From Chromera velia (taxonomy: Eukaryota > Sar > Chromeraceae): a stretch of DNA of 12,085 nt. Of this stretch, positions 1-7,791 are shown in pieces. The stretch lies in NCBI GenBank assembly GCA_018398765.1, contig JAHBMJ010004200.1, forward strand, positions 71,501-83,585. Direction: 5' to 3'. Each line of letters starts with the position of its first letter. Position 1 is the stretch's first letter. Under the pieces are notes generated by a model, which saw nothing but the letters and a program-made list of their open reading frames with translations, searched no databases and was not told the origin of the DNA. A program made the position numbers and the translations under genes.

Positions 1-1
1 T

Positions 2-342
2 TTACAACATTTTGGGAGAACTCATGAGTCCGGGAATGATGTTCGGCATCGAACACAGACGGCTGCGCCCAAAGCCCTCGGAAAACGTTGCATTCATAGA
101 GATGGGTCCTGTTTTGAGAGGGCTTGAAGACGCCTGGCTGAGGGGCAGATCAGACCGTCGCCGAAGTTGTCGGGCTTCAGCCTGAGGGGACGAACGTGGA
201 GAGTGCTCCTGCATCATTCTCACAACATCCTTGGGAGAGACTCGGGTGCGCTCATCGTCTCGGAGCATCCGCAGTAAGAACGATTCCAAGGACTTGTCCA
301 TGCCAACCTGATCGATTTCATTATGACAGCACAGTGTCAATG
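2..342 (-). CDS. Gene A terminal exon
   Basis: The acceptor TTGCTTTTTTTGTACAG|CA is very strong. The frame has one base supplied by the previous exon and runs 113 codons to TAA at 4-2. It encodes LTLCCHNEIDQVGMDKSLES followed by a charged, possibly helical stretch (FLLRMLRDDERTRVSPKDVV) and a Ser/Pro/Arg-rich tail ending PNIIPGLMSSPKML. The tail looks disordered with several possible phosphorylation-type Ser-Pro sites (inference). The 3' UTR lies outside the window. Confidence 0.75.
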
Positions 343-624
343 CTGTACAAAAAAAGCAAAGGCACATCAGATCAACCTGTTTATCCTATACAGCCCGCCC
401 CTTTTTTTGGCCGCCCGATCGGCTTCTCCTTCTTCGTGCTACGTCCGTGCACGCCCCAACTTCTTCTGCCCTCTGCCAGCGTCTCGTCTGTTTGGTTTCG
501 CATTTTTTAACGTCAACTCTGAGTGACTGCGATACTGTGTCTGTGAGTATCCTCAGTACGTTCGGGGGTAGAGGGAATGAAAACGGAACAAACGCCACAT
601 GTCATTCATCGGTCTATTGATTTT

Positions 625-687
<63 letters not shown>

Positions 688-3602
688 GTCTGTCTGTCTG
701 TCTGTCTGTCTCCCTGTCCGTCTCTCTGGAATCTCTTTCTTCTCCTCTCTGGTTCTTTGAACACCCTTCTCCTAGCTTCCCTCCACCTTCCTGTCTCCTC
801 CTTTGTGCTTACTCTCTGTCGTCACTATTTGCGGCTTTCTGTGCTTTTGTGTGCCGCGTTTCTTCCTGAAAGACCCGGGAAAACAGATGAACAGCAAATG
901 GATGACAATGATTCTCCGTGACCGTGAGAAGCCACCAGGACAGCTTCCAAAACTCCAATTGCGAGATCCACTTTTTATTGCAAAACCAGTCATTGAGATG
1001 GGGAGAAATAGCAGGATTCCACCGACCTACCCACCATCTCTGTCAGCAACAGCTCCCGCTTGGCTTCTCTCTTCCCGACCCTCATGCCCCTCTCTGTGAC
1101 ACTCCCCGACCCCCCCCACCGCCATTGGGCCCGAATATCCGTCCCGAGACCTTCCCGATCCCTCGATGCCGCCTGGCCCGTGCGTGCGTCGATGACCACC
1201 GTGCCCTCTGCAAAGTTTTTCACATCCACGACCCAGTCGGGAATAAATCTCCGTTGCGTCATCTCCCTCCGGGTCTTCAGGGTCATGTTCGCGAAGTTTG
1301 GGGGCCACTGGGCCACACGCTTGGTGGCAATCCCAAGTTCCCGCCGCTGCACCACATTGTGTGAAAAGCAAATACAAAACAGCAGTCAAAAACCACCATT
1401 TTTCCCCCATGGTATGACGTGGCCCTTGATGGATCTTTGTCGTGCAGATTTGAGGGAATCGATCGATGCATTCTTTCAGAAGTCCACGCATTTGGTAACT
1501 CTAGTCTTTTTTCTGGCTTCTTTTGCTGAGACCAACTCTTCAGGACTTGCGCCCGTCTCCATTCATGAATTTCTTCGACCAACCTTGCGAAGCACCAGCG
1601 CTCGTGTTGGAGAGTGTCGCTTCTTGAGGATCTCTGCTGCTGCCTGCAGGAAGAAAAGGAAAGAAGTGCAGTCAGACAAGGAAAGATGGAGAAGGAGAGA
1701 ATGCGTTAGTCTTCCCCAATTCTCCCAGAGCCCATTTTGTCGCTTTTTTGTTCTAATGGACAACAGAGGAAAGTCAAGTCTGCCACACAGAAAGAACGTT
1801 TCGCTTGACCGTCCCATGCAGAAAGAAAGCACCTTATTTTGCCTGCCGTATGCCCAATGCAATCATGTCAATCATATCACAGCCAGAATGGAAATCTGCA
1901 TTCAATCTTCTATTGCTGAGACCCCCAAAATGAGAAAGCATGTAACTGACCGAGCCAACGAACTCGTCCACAGGTTCTCCTGAGATGAAAATTTCCAAAA
2001 TATCCAGCGGAAAGCGACTGCATGCAGGCAGTGAGTGGATGAACTGGTCAACCAGAGGAAGAAAGGGTATCAGATAGTTTCATGGGGAGTCATGATAGGC
2101 GATTCAGACAAAACGTGCTAGAAGCTCTCTTGAGGCGATCATCTAGTTCGGCCTGTATCGTTGTAGAGAGACCTTACGGAAGAATCAAGGAAGAGCGAGA
2201 TCAACAAGTGAAGGGGGTGAAAGAATGCAATTCGGACATGAAAGCTCAGGTAAGAGTAAGTCAACAGAATGAGTTAGACTATCGGCAGCAAGTGGATGGA
2301 AGGCTGCAAATGCACCCATTTGTGCCCTGACCAATACACTCCCGCACTATGTGATTCTTTTCATTTGTTCCCGTCCTCTTACTTACGTGATACGAGGCTG
2401 ATAGACGCACACCCCGGCCACCTCTGCCAAGTTGACCCTCTCCCCGCTGTTCCACCAAGGATGGGCCGCCCCTTCCGCAGTGCTCAGCCAACCGTGGGGC
2501 ATGACTCTCTCGAATCTCTCAATGGACAGAAACTCATCGCACCTCACCTGCACGATCCAGCCAAACATACAGACAGCCGTGCAGTCAGTCAGTCAGTCAG
2601 TCATGCAGAATGGAAATGAAGGAGAGTGAACGAAAGCTGTATAGGACAGAAAAGTTGGCAACGGTTGTTCCGAAGGTCACGGGAAAGAAAAAGACGGAAT
2701 GGAAAAAGAAAACTCTGAGAGAGTTTCCTGAAAGGTGCACTGAGGATGTACAAAAATCTGTTGATGTGTTCTGATACACAGAAATTATGCTCTACACGCA
2801 TCTGTGAGTTTCTGATTGCGTGCGCCAAGCGAGAGAAAAACTCTCAAGACAGGCTGCTTACCTCCACGCACTTGACCAGTCTTGCGACCCGCTTCCAGGA
2901 CTGTTGAGACTGAGGGAAACCATCTTGGCCTTTATATGCCCTCAGTAACAGCTTTTGCCTCGCATGGTGTGCGATGTAAGGCATGACATCAATTTTCGAA
3001 GGGTCTCCTTTTAAAGTATTCAGGGTATGTGCCTTTTTCAACAGCTCGGACATTTTCATGAGAAGACGGGGGTCTCCTTGAGGCAGCTCTGCGGCATCTT
3101 CCAGTTCGGTCCGCATGTTCGCAAGCCACCTATCGACAGACTCCAAGAACGCGTCTGCGGATACCCACTCCCTCACGGCATTCCCAGTCGGCCACACAGA
3201 GGGAAACCTCCCGCCGTCCATCTCCCCTGCCTCTGCCGGTTGTTCCTCAATTGTGGCTGTCGCGATGTCGAGACGGTCCCTGAAGGGAAGAAGAATGCGA
3301 AGTCCTGCATCCGTGCAGATCGAGGAATGATACAACGCTAGGAAACCGAGTGACATCGTATGAGCAGAGGCCGGGGAGAATGCAGCGTGCTGAGTCTCTG
3401 CAGTGATTTCGATTTTGTGAGACGACTTCACAAGGAGACCTGCAACCTGTTCTTCTCGGCTTATGAGCCGCGCACTGTATCAAATGCTGTTAGGTACTGG
3501 ACTCAATGAGCAAGACAATCCAAGGGCGAAAGTTGTCTCGACGGACAGGCAGATAGACAGGCAGACAGACAAGTAGATAGACAGGCAGACAGATAGACAG
3601 GC

Positions 3603-3633
<31 letters not shown>

Positions 3634-4127
3634 GCAAATGAATGAGCCAACGTACAACCAACCAACCTTCTGTCCCAATCGCCTGCTCTGTTGACTTTCC
3701 TGATGGGACGAGAGGTGACTGCTCCACTTCCTCCTCGTCTTCTTCCTCGTTGACCTCACTGCCGTCTTCTGTGTCCTCCTGAGAGGTGGCACTGGCACGT
3801 GAGGGCGGGCGCTTCGAGAGTGCAGACGGTGCAGTGAGGGGGTCGACAGTCTTCCTCCGAAACCTGTACGCAGGGACAGGAAGCAGACGTATTTGTCATC
3901 CGTCTACCGATGACAATAGTGTCTCTTATTCATGTCAAGGACTGCCGACTTCGTGAGGACTCGTCAGTGGGAGAATAAGAGGAAGAGCTAAAGAAAGTTA
4001 GGGAGGGGGTAAGGCAAGACAGAAATGATGGCTTTGTACAGTCCTCTGCAACAGCTGCTCTGCCTCTTTTGCTTTGAGGGTTTCGTCGATAGGTGGATGG
4101 GTGAGTGAGTAAGTGAGCGAGTGAGCG

Positions 4128-4176
<49 letters not shown>

Positions 4177-5508
4177 CTGCGTGCATCAGAGTCAGGAATA
4201 CGAAAAGAACGGAGAATCCACTGTGCGCAGGGTTGGCTGGCGAGGGTTCAACTGCATTAAGTGCAAGCGAGCGTTTGGTTGATTTTGACTGACGTGCTTT
4301 CACCCACTGATGCACTCTGTTGTCTTTTGCGTCTGACCGGAATGACAGATTGTCTTCACAATCGGTTCGTTTCGAGTTCTGCAATTATCTCTCTACTGTA
4401 ACACTGACTTGGCAAATATCCTCTTTCAGGTTTCTTAAGGCAATCGGAGGAAGTTCTTGCGCTTTGCCCACCTTTGTATGATTTGGTAGTTGTCCTCTTC
4501 TTCCTGGTCAAATTCCTTCGAGTGCATCGATGGCAGGTTCGTTCGGGAGGCGTTCAGGGACATGTTCAGAGAACGCGCTGTGACTGTGAGCCTCTGTGCG
4601 TCCATTTTAGACTTAGTCAGAAGCTCTCTGGCCTGGTCGTCTCCTACAGATTCTTGTGAAAGTCTTCTGGACCTCTCTACTGCCTCGGCCAGTGAGACAA
4701 TAGATTTCCTCTTTTCCCTCGCTGCCTCTTTCTGCTTCTTCCTGGCTGCCTCTTCGAGAGGGCCCCGAAAGGCCAGCTTCGTCGCCTCGGTAGTCTGCCT
4801 CAACCTGCGTTCTTGCAGAGTGCTGCACTCAGGCAGAACCAGTGCACCAGCGACAAAACACTCGGGATAGGTCTTGTGGAGGAATGCACGGGCTGTCTGC
4901 AGCAGTTGGAGGTGGTGCCTGCCCAATGGATTGCACGGGTGCCGCAGAACAAGCACCAGGGCCGCGTCCAGATCCGACAAGTCGCGTAGTGTGCAGTTCT
5001 TCAAGTCGGAAGGTAAAACATTAGCGTATTCCGGAGAGGGCGGGGAGACGATAAACTGAATTTCACTTCGCGAGAGCATGGGACAATTCAACAGAGCCGT
5101 TATTGAAGAGCGTTTCCGAGCTACTAAACTCGGTCTGTGCTCAGGATTCGGGAATTGTCGAGCTTCTTGAAGATTCTTCCATCTTCTGTAGCTCGCATTT
5201 GTGTCTAAAAACGTTCGCGCTGCTGCCATGGTCTTCCTTCGATGCCTTACATTCTCTGCCAGGCCTCTGTAAAACTTGTCCCACTGAGATCTGCTCGTGG
5301 GTTTGTAGAGGATGTGGCAACGATCTGCAAGATGAGGCAGAAAAGAATAAAAATCGATGTGAGAGCCTCTCTCCGTCTTACTGGCCAATATTTCACACTT
5401 TTTCTTCATACCGTACGTCACTGCATGCCGGTCTCTGCATCGCATCCTGCCTGCCTGCCTTCCAGACTCCCTGCATGCTTCAGTTTGTAGCTGGATGCTC
5501 GGTTGCAT
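2..5508 (-). CDS. Gene A: multi-exon gene for an unrecognised ~1009-residue protein
   Basis: I do not recognise the family. The spliced model is 5508-5382, 5324-4472, 3863-3663, 3474-2862, 2547-2387, 2017-1843, 1639-1397, 1346-1031 and 342-2; every junction keeps the frame, and the total is 3030 nt ending in TAA. Residues about 43-220 are basic and mixed. About 225-270 is a charged Lys/Glu/Arg/Ala segment likely to form a coiled coil (EEAARKKQKEAAREKRK). About 355-374 is acidic (EDTEDGSEVNEEEDEEEVEQ). About 394-790 is compositionally balanced and looks globular (WKRVARLVKCVE, GEPVDEFVGSVSYMLSHFG). The C-terminus is Ser/Pro/Arg-rich. No signal peptide or membrane helix is evident, so a soluble or cytoskeletal location is only a guess. 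An in-frame TAG lies two codons before the 5508 ATG, so that ATG is the first in its reading frame unless an upstream exon is spliced in. Coding on this strand is well supported; the exact ends of exons 3, 6, 7 and 8 are less so. Confidence 0.72.
626..711 (+). repeat. (CTGT)n microsatellite, interrupted
   Basis: About 86 nt of CTGT/TGTC repeats with CTAT interruptions, in an intron of gene A. The CTGTCTGT motif is read on the plus strand, the opposite orientation to the similar tract in the third intron of gene A. Confidence 0.95.
813..865 (-). CDS. Possible 53-nt cassette exon of gene A
   Basis: The minus strand shows TCTGTTTTCCCGGGTCTTTCAG|G and, 53 nt later, AGAGA|GTAAGC, both good splice signals. 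Read in the phase needed to join exon 8 (ending at 1027) and the last exon, it encodes a Lys/Arg-rich peptide (KKRGTQKHRKPQIVTTE) without a stop. This makes the whole path in frame, but the path that skips it is also in frame. Confidence 0.33.
1031..1346 (-). CDS. Gene A exon 8, uncertain 3' boundary
   Basis: The acceptor is ATGTGGTGCAG|CGGCGG in phase 0. The first 65 codons look coding (RRELGIATKRVAQWPPNFAN, FIPDWVVDVKNFAEGTVVID). Three donors keep the frame: GGGAAG|GTCTCG (exon end 1151) and GGTGG|GTAGGT (end 1031) both leave one base and join directly to the last exon; GGTAG|GTCGGT (end 1027) leaves two bases and joins to a possible cassette exon at 865-813. The stretch 1150-1031 encodes Gly/Arg/Glu-rich sequence of doubtful quality, so the shorter form is a serious alternative. 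Confidence 0.6.
1397..1639 (-). CDS. Gene A exon 7, Gln/Lys/Arg-rich
   Basis: A long pyrimidine tract ends CTTCCTGCAG, followed by GCAGCAGCAG, so several overlapping acceptors exist (exon start 1643, 1639 or 1636). Start 1639 or 1636 keeps the frame with the exon 6 GC donor; start 1643 needs a donor leaving two bases. The protein is hydrophilic and basic (RLVEEIHEWRRAQVLKSWSQ, QKKPEKRLELPNAWTSERMH). The exon is closed at ATG|GTGGTT, starting an unusually short 50-nt intron (1396-1347). The frame past this point becomes Cys/Phe-rich and stops at about 1283, consistent with leaving the exon here. Confidence 0.62.
1843..2017 (-). CDS. Gene A exon 6, possible GC donor
   Basis: After TGCCTGCATGCAG|T the first base completes the Thr codon from exon 5, giving RI-T-RFPLDILEIFISGEP, then VDEFVGSVSYMLSHFG and a His/Cys/Asp segment (NADFHSGCDMIDMIALGIRQ). 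The frame runs into TAA six bases after CGGCAG. The only late boundary that keeps the phase is CGGCAG|GCAAAA, a GC rather than GT donor. GT alternatives at GGGG|GTCTCA or GCT|GTGATA leave one base over and do not fit the next exon. The exon body is well supported; the 3' boundary is not. Confidence 0.65.
2387..2547 (-). CDS. Gene A exon 5
   Basis: The acceptor GGATCGTGCAG|GTGAGG is followed by a frame that continues exon 4 in phase 0 (KCVE-VRCDEFLSIERFERV). The donor is CAC|GTAAGT, a perfect consensus match, leaving two bases of a Thr codon. The segment is rich in Trp and hydrophobic residues (MPHGWLSTAEGAAHPWWNSG, NLAEVAGVCVYQPRI), which suggests a folded region. The upstream intron (2861-2548) contains an AGTC microsatellite. 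Confidence 0.78.
2583..2602. repeat. (AGTC)5 microsatellite
   Basis: Five AGTC units inside the intron between gene A exons 4 and 5, about 35 nt upstream (on the minus strand) of the exon 5 acceptor. Confidence 0.9.
2862..3474 (-). CDS. Gene A exon 4
   Basis: About 204 codons are open, starting after AACAGCATTTGATACAG and ending at GTGGAG|GTAAGC, a near-consensus donor in phase 0. The protein has a balanced composition with hydrophobic, charged and aromatic residues, for example ARLISREEQVAGLLVKSSHK, then WVSADAFLESVDRWLANMRT, then PYIAHHARQKLLLRAYKG. It contains amphipathic helical stretches and looks like part of a folded domain, which I cannot name. Reading through the donor reaches a stop after five codons. 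Alternative acceptors at 3446 and 3439 would trim 9 or 11 residues and go with the alternative donors of exon 3. Confidence 0.8.
3544..3633 (-). repeat. (CAGA/CTGT)n microsatellite, interrupted
   Basis: About 90 nt of CAGA and TAGA units on the plus strand (CTGT/CTAT on the minus strand). It occupies nearly half of the intron between gene A exons 3 and 4, where on the transcribed strand it forms a pyrimidine-rich tract upstream of the acceptor. Confidence 0.95.
3663..3863 (-). CDS. Gene A exon 3, acidic segment
   Basis: The acceptor is TGCGTACAG|G and the first base completes the Arg codon split by exon 2, giving IIQR-FRRKTVDPLTAPSAL. The exon encodes Ser/Pro-rich sequence followed by a strongly acidic run (NEEEDEEEVEQ). 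The 3' end is ambiguous: GTTGGTTGGTTG offers three overlapping donors, leaving the exon end at 3667, 3663 or 3659. Each has a phase-matching acceptor at the next exon (3439, 3474 and 3446). I favour 3663 with 3474 because 3474 follows a branch-like CTAAC and ATACAG. Confidence 0.72.
3864..4471 (-). other. Gene A intron with GTGA/GT/ATGT repeats
   Basis: About 608 nt between donor CAAAG|GTGGGC and acceptor TGCGTACAG. It contains the composite microsatellite listed separately. The only longer frame, on the minus strand, is dominated by Thr-His from the GT repeat and is not convincing as protein. Confidence 0.65.
4101..4174. repeat. Composite (GTGA)n-(GT)14-(ATGT)n microsatellite
   Basis: Imperfect GTGA/GCGA units run from about 4101 to 4130, then GT repeats about 4131-4158, then ATGT units to about 4174. 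It lies in an intron of gene A. Confidence 0.95.
4472..5324 (-). CDS. Gene A exon 2
   Basis: This is the largest coding block, about 284 codons without a stop. It follows a strong acceptor (TTTTATTCTTTTCTGCCTC then ATCTTGCAG) and ends at CAAAG|GTGGGC, leaving two bases of an Arg codon. The protein starts RCHILYKPTSRSQWDKFYRG, continues with a mixed region including YECF-type aromatic and Cys residues (HKTYPECFVAG), then a Lys/Glu/Ala/Arg-rich segment likely to be a coiled coil, then Ser-rich sequence. Reading past the donor gives a stop 12 codons later, which fits an exon end. The plus strand here carries only fragmentary shadow frames. Confidence 0.8.
5382..5508 (-). CDS. Gene A exon 1, putative start
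   Basis: It encodes about 42 residues from ATG at 5508 to a donor A|GTAAGA at 5381. An in-frame TAG lies just upstream. The sequence is partly built of GCAG/GCATGC-like repeats and reads as low-quality coding (ESGRQAGRMRCRDRHAV), so the real start could be a later ATG, such as the one opening MKKKCEILA, or this exon could be untranslated leader. The 57-nt intron that follows (5381-5325) has a donor match and a long pyrimidine tract ending TTGCAG. It is a multiple of three and has no in-frame stop, so splicing and retention both keep the frame. Confidence 0.45.
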
Positions 5509-5641
5509 GTCTGTCTACCTCTTCCTGTGCCAGTCCTTCTGTCTGCCGATCGAATTTATAAACAAACAGTTAAGTGAGTAGCAGCCGTACAGTCAACTGT
5601 TCTCCTGTGAGCGTCATTGTCAAACTGTTCTTGCCGGTTTG

Positions 5642-5655
5642 CCGAGCTGCATGCA
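5642..5655. promoter_or_regulatory. 14-bp element with TGCATGCA, copy 1, upstream of gene A
   Basis: CCGAGCTGCATGCA, continued as TGCATGCATGTA to 5659. It lies about 135-150 nt upstream of the gene A ATG. The palindrome TGCATGCA is a known target of an apicomplexan AP2-type DNA-binding protein; a regulatory role here is inference. Confidence 0.45.
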
Positions 5656-5864
5656 TGTAGGGCCCACAAAGAATAGAGCTGGACAGAAAAGGGACACACC
5701 GTCATCAAATTCGCATTTTTCGTTCAGTAGGCCGTACGCATCTGCAAGGATCCAGAGCAAAGCAGAGGTGTGTGGGGGGGGGTCATTAGCGTCCAAGCAT
5801 GCATTTCTGATAGCCGGACATTGCCTTGACTCTGCCCATTGCTTTAGGGTATAGGCTGACCTCT

Positions 5865-6062
5865 GTACCGAAGGTGCGTCATCTTGAACGAAATCAATTG
5901 GACAGAAGGGGCTGCTGTCCGCCGGTCAAAGCCTTGTTTCCATGCAAAGAGAGAGTACTTGAGTAAAAATTCAGTCTGAAGTTCGGATAGGATCAGGTGC
6001 CGTTGGGCAGCATCGATCTGTTGCACGCTGATAGCTCCTGTAGTGAGAGCTTCTGTACAGAT
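5865..6062 (-). CDS. Orphan open segment, possible upstream exon of gene A
   Basis: On the minus strand a frame is open for about 85 codons between stops, with protein-like composition: RICTEALTTGAISVQQIDAA then QRHLILSELQTEFLLKYSLF. Possible acceptors are CTGTACAG, CTACAG and GCAACAG near 6053-6026. AGAG|GTCAGC at 5864 is a possible donor that leaves one base, which matches the strong acceptor of gene A exon 2 (5324) and would replace exon 1, giving ...LRYR-D-RCHILYKP. There is no ATG near its 5' end, so a further upstream exon would be needed. The motif A--G-ISVQQIDAA resembles a short part of ribosomal protein uL16, but the rest does not match, so I do not assign it. Confidence 0.35.
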
Positions 6063-6217
6063 GCGTGGGCTCTTTTCATCTCTTCATTTCATCCTTTTTT
6101 GCTTCTAGCTGGCAAGGACCGAAGTATACGATCTAAAACACGTTGTACAGTGTTTGTGTGTACTATACCTCAAGTTTCCAGCGGTGCATGTATCGGTGAG
6201 GTTTTGCGTCCGAGGCT

Positions 6218-6235
6218 CCGAGCTGCATGCATGCA
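6218..6235. promoter_or_regulatory. 14-bp element with extended TGCATGCATGCA, copy 2
   Basis: The same CCGAGCTGCATGCA unit as at 5642, here extended so that GCTGCATGCATGCAGC (6222-6237) forms a perfect 16-bp palindrome. It is 44 bp from copy 3. Confidence 0.45.
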
Positions 6236-6261
6236 GCCCGCGCCCTGCATCCCGAGCCGTG

Positions 6262-6275
6262 CCGAGCTGCATGCA
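6262..6275. promoter_or_regulatory. 14-bp element with TGCATGCA, copy 3
   Basis: A third CCGAGCTGCATGCA unit. GCTGCATGCAGC at 6266-6277 is a perfect 12-bp palindrome. The pair of copies suggests a regulatory cluster or a small tandem duplication. Confidence 0.45.
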
Positions 6276-6409
6276 GCCTGGCGAAATCAGCGTATCCGGC
6301 CCCCTCGCATTGATTTGGACCGACTTTTCATTTACTGATGCCTACACAACAATGGATGAATCTGTCTGAATTCCTAGAATTGCTAGCGGCATATAGCAGC
6401 ATCATTGGA

Positions 6410-6855
6410 CCTACCCATTTCTTTCTTTTTTAAAATATTATTTACATTTCTGAAGGAGGTCTAAAGAGGTCTATACAGACTATACTTCCTATATATTAAT
6501 ACATGTACTTGAAAACACTTAAAAGGCCCTCTAGCTCTCTCTCAAAGAAAAAAACAAAAAAAAAACTAAAACAAATGGTTGCTCTGTTCGCTCCTGCTCT
6601 CAATTTGAGTCTTAAATAAAACAATACATATATATAATTCAAATTATAAATGTTTTTCCAAAAAAACTACCTATAAAAACAGTATTAAAAAACTAAGTTT
6701 TTTTTATTTCACACCCGGCTTTGTTTAAAAATTTTTTTATAAAGAGCAAAAAACAACATAGCTTTTAGTATGTGAATGAATGATTCACTGAATTTTTTTT
6801 TGTTGTTGTTGTTTAATACCTAAAAATATCTAAAAAGCAATCTAATGCCTCATTT

Positions 6856-6890
<35 letters not shown>

Positions 6891-6920
6891 TGCCTACTTT
6901 AATAAAATATTTGTAAATAA
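6410..6920. other. AT-rich intergenic block
   Basis: About 500 nt with many A and T runs, no coding frame and no clear inverted ends. It changes sharply from the GC-moderate flanks. It could be a degenerate transposable element or an intergenic spacer; I see no feature that decides this. Confidence 0.6.
6859..6887. repeat. (TA)n microsatellite
   Basis: About 29 nt of alternating TA within the AT-rich block. Confidence 0.95.
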
Positions 6921-7791
6921 GCAAAAGCTGTGTCAAAGCTAGTAGGTGAAACCACTCAGGCTGTCACTTGATTCCAAAATTTCCAGCTTCGATCATCAAG
7001 TTCCCTGTGTTGTACTCTGTACCAGAACTTGCATGGTGGATGTGGCAGAGGGAGTGGCCGAGGAGCTTCAAATCTGACATCAATTGAACGGCCGAATCGG
7101 GACGTCCGATCGACTCGTCCAGCTAGGTTCTCCAGACAAAAGAGGGGGACAGAGAAAGAAGGAGACAGAGGATATCCAGAATTAATGGGCTAGGTTCAAG
7201 AGCAACTGAGGGTCAGTGGCAGAAAGGAATCAAGGCGTTTCATGAGGACGGGTAGAAGGACACAGAAAGTGATTTCCGCGTGTTCTTCCAGAAAGAAGGA
7301 ATAAAAGAAGAAAACTCTTTCAACCGGGTCCCCATGCAGCCTCTATTTCCGCACCAATCAATCAAAGGCACATACATACTGCTGGAATTCCAACCTCTGT
7401 CAACCTAGAGGGATGGATACAGTCCATGACTTCTCACACGCAGCAAATTTGTTCTTAGTACACGCTCAGGCAGGCGCCCTCTCCTTTCTTGCCCGTTCGC
7501 TGAACCTCATCCTCGCCCGTCCCTTGTGAAGCCAGGCAGGAGGAATGAGATTTCCTTTCCTTTCCTTGTCTGCGAGTGCGGCCAAGTCCAGAGAACCCAA
7601 AGACAATAAACACAAGTCTCAATTTCTGTTCTGCGACCTCATCCACCCACCCTTTTTCACCGGCCATACATCTTTTCTCTTTCTTCCTTTCTGCTCTTTT
7701 CTTGGTGATTGATTCTCTTTTGTTCCATCACTCGTTCTCCAGATTTGCATTTGATAAATGAATGTCCTATCACCTCTCCTCTTCTGTCCCT

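Larger units (their letters stand above)
343..1030 (-). other. Last intron of gene A, with CTGT microsatellite
   Basis: About 690 nt between exon 8 and the terminal exon, with a possible cassette exon inside. Short frames on both strands show no convincing protein signal. The plus strand carries a pyrimidine-rich (CTGT)n tract in the middle. I see no separate gene. Confidence 0.55.
5509..7791. other. Intergenic region between gene B 3' side and gene A 5' side
   Basis: About 2.3 kb between the gene B stop and the gene A ATG. The part nearest gene A (5509-6300) is GC-moderate and contains TGCATGCA sites and one possible exon. The middle (about 6410-6920) is strongly AT-rich. The part nearest gene B (about 6920-7791) is purine/pyrimidine-skewed without long frames and probably includes the gene B 3' UTR. 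No RNA gene is visible. Confidence 0.6.

Noticed and set aside
577-921. Plus-strand frame with a long Cys-Leu-Ser-Val run
   Set aside because: The run is only the translation of the CTGT microsatellite.
1060-1983. 307-codon plus-strand frame
   Set aside because: It lies opposite gene A exons 6-8, whose minus-strand frames join in phase at good splice sites; the plus translation is rich in Pro/Arg/Cys without pattern.
2082-2330. Plus-strand frame ending at a perfect CAG|GTAAGA donor near 2250
   Set aside because: It sits in an intron of gene A, and no matching upstream or downstream plus-strand exon was found; probably a chance donor.
3998-4384. 128-codon minus-strand frame
   Set aside because: Its centre is Thr-His from the GT microsatellite; no splice sites in phase with gene A neighbours.
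5797-5803. GCATGCA near 5797 as a fourth TGCATGCA site
   Set aside because: It has a mismatch in the palindrome and lacks the CCGAGC flank of the other copies.
6859-6887. TA tract as a TATA-type promoter element
   Set aside because: It is a microsatellite far from either start codon; no start-site evidence.
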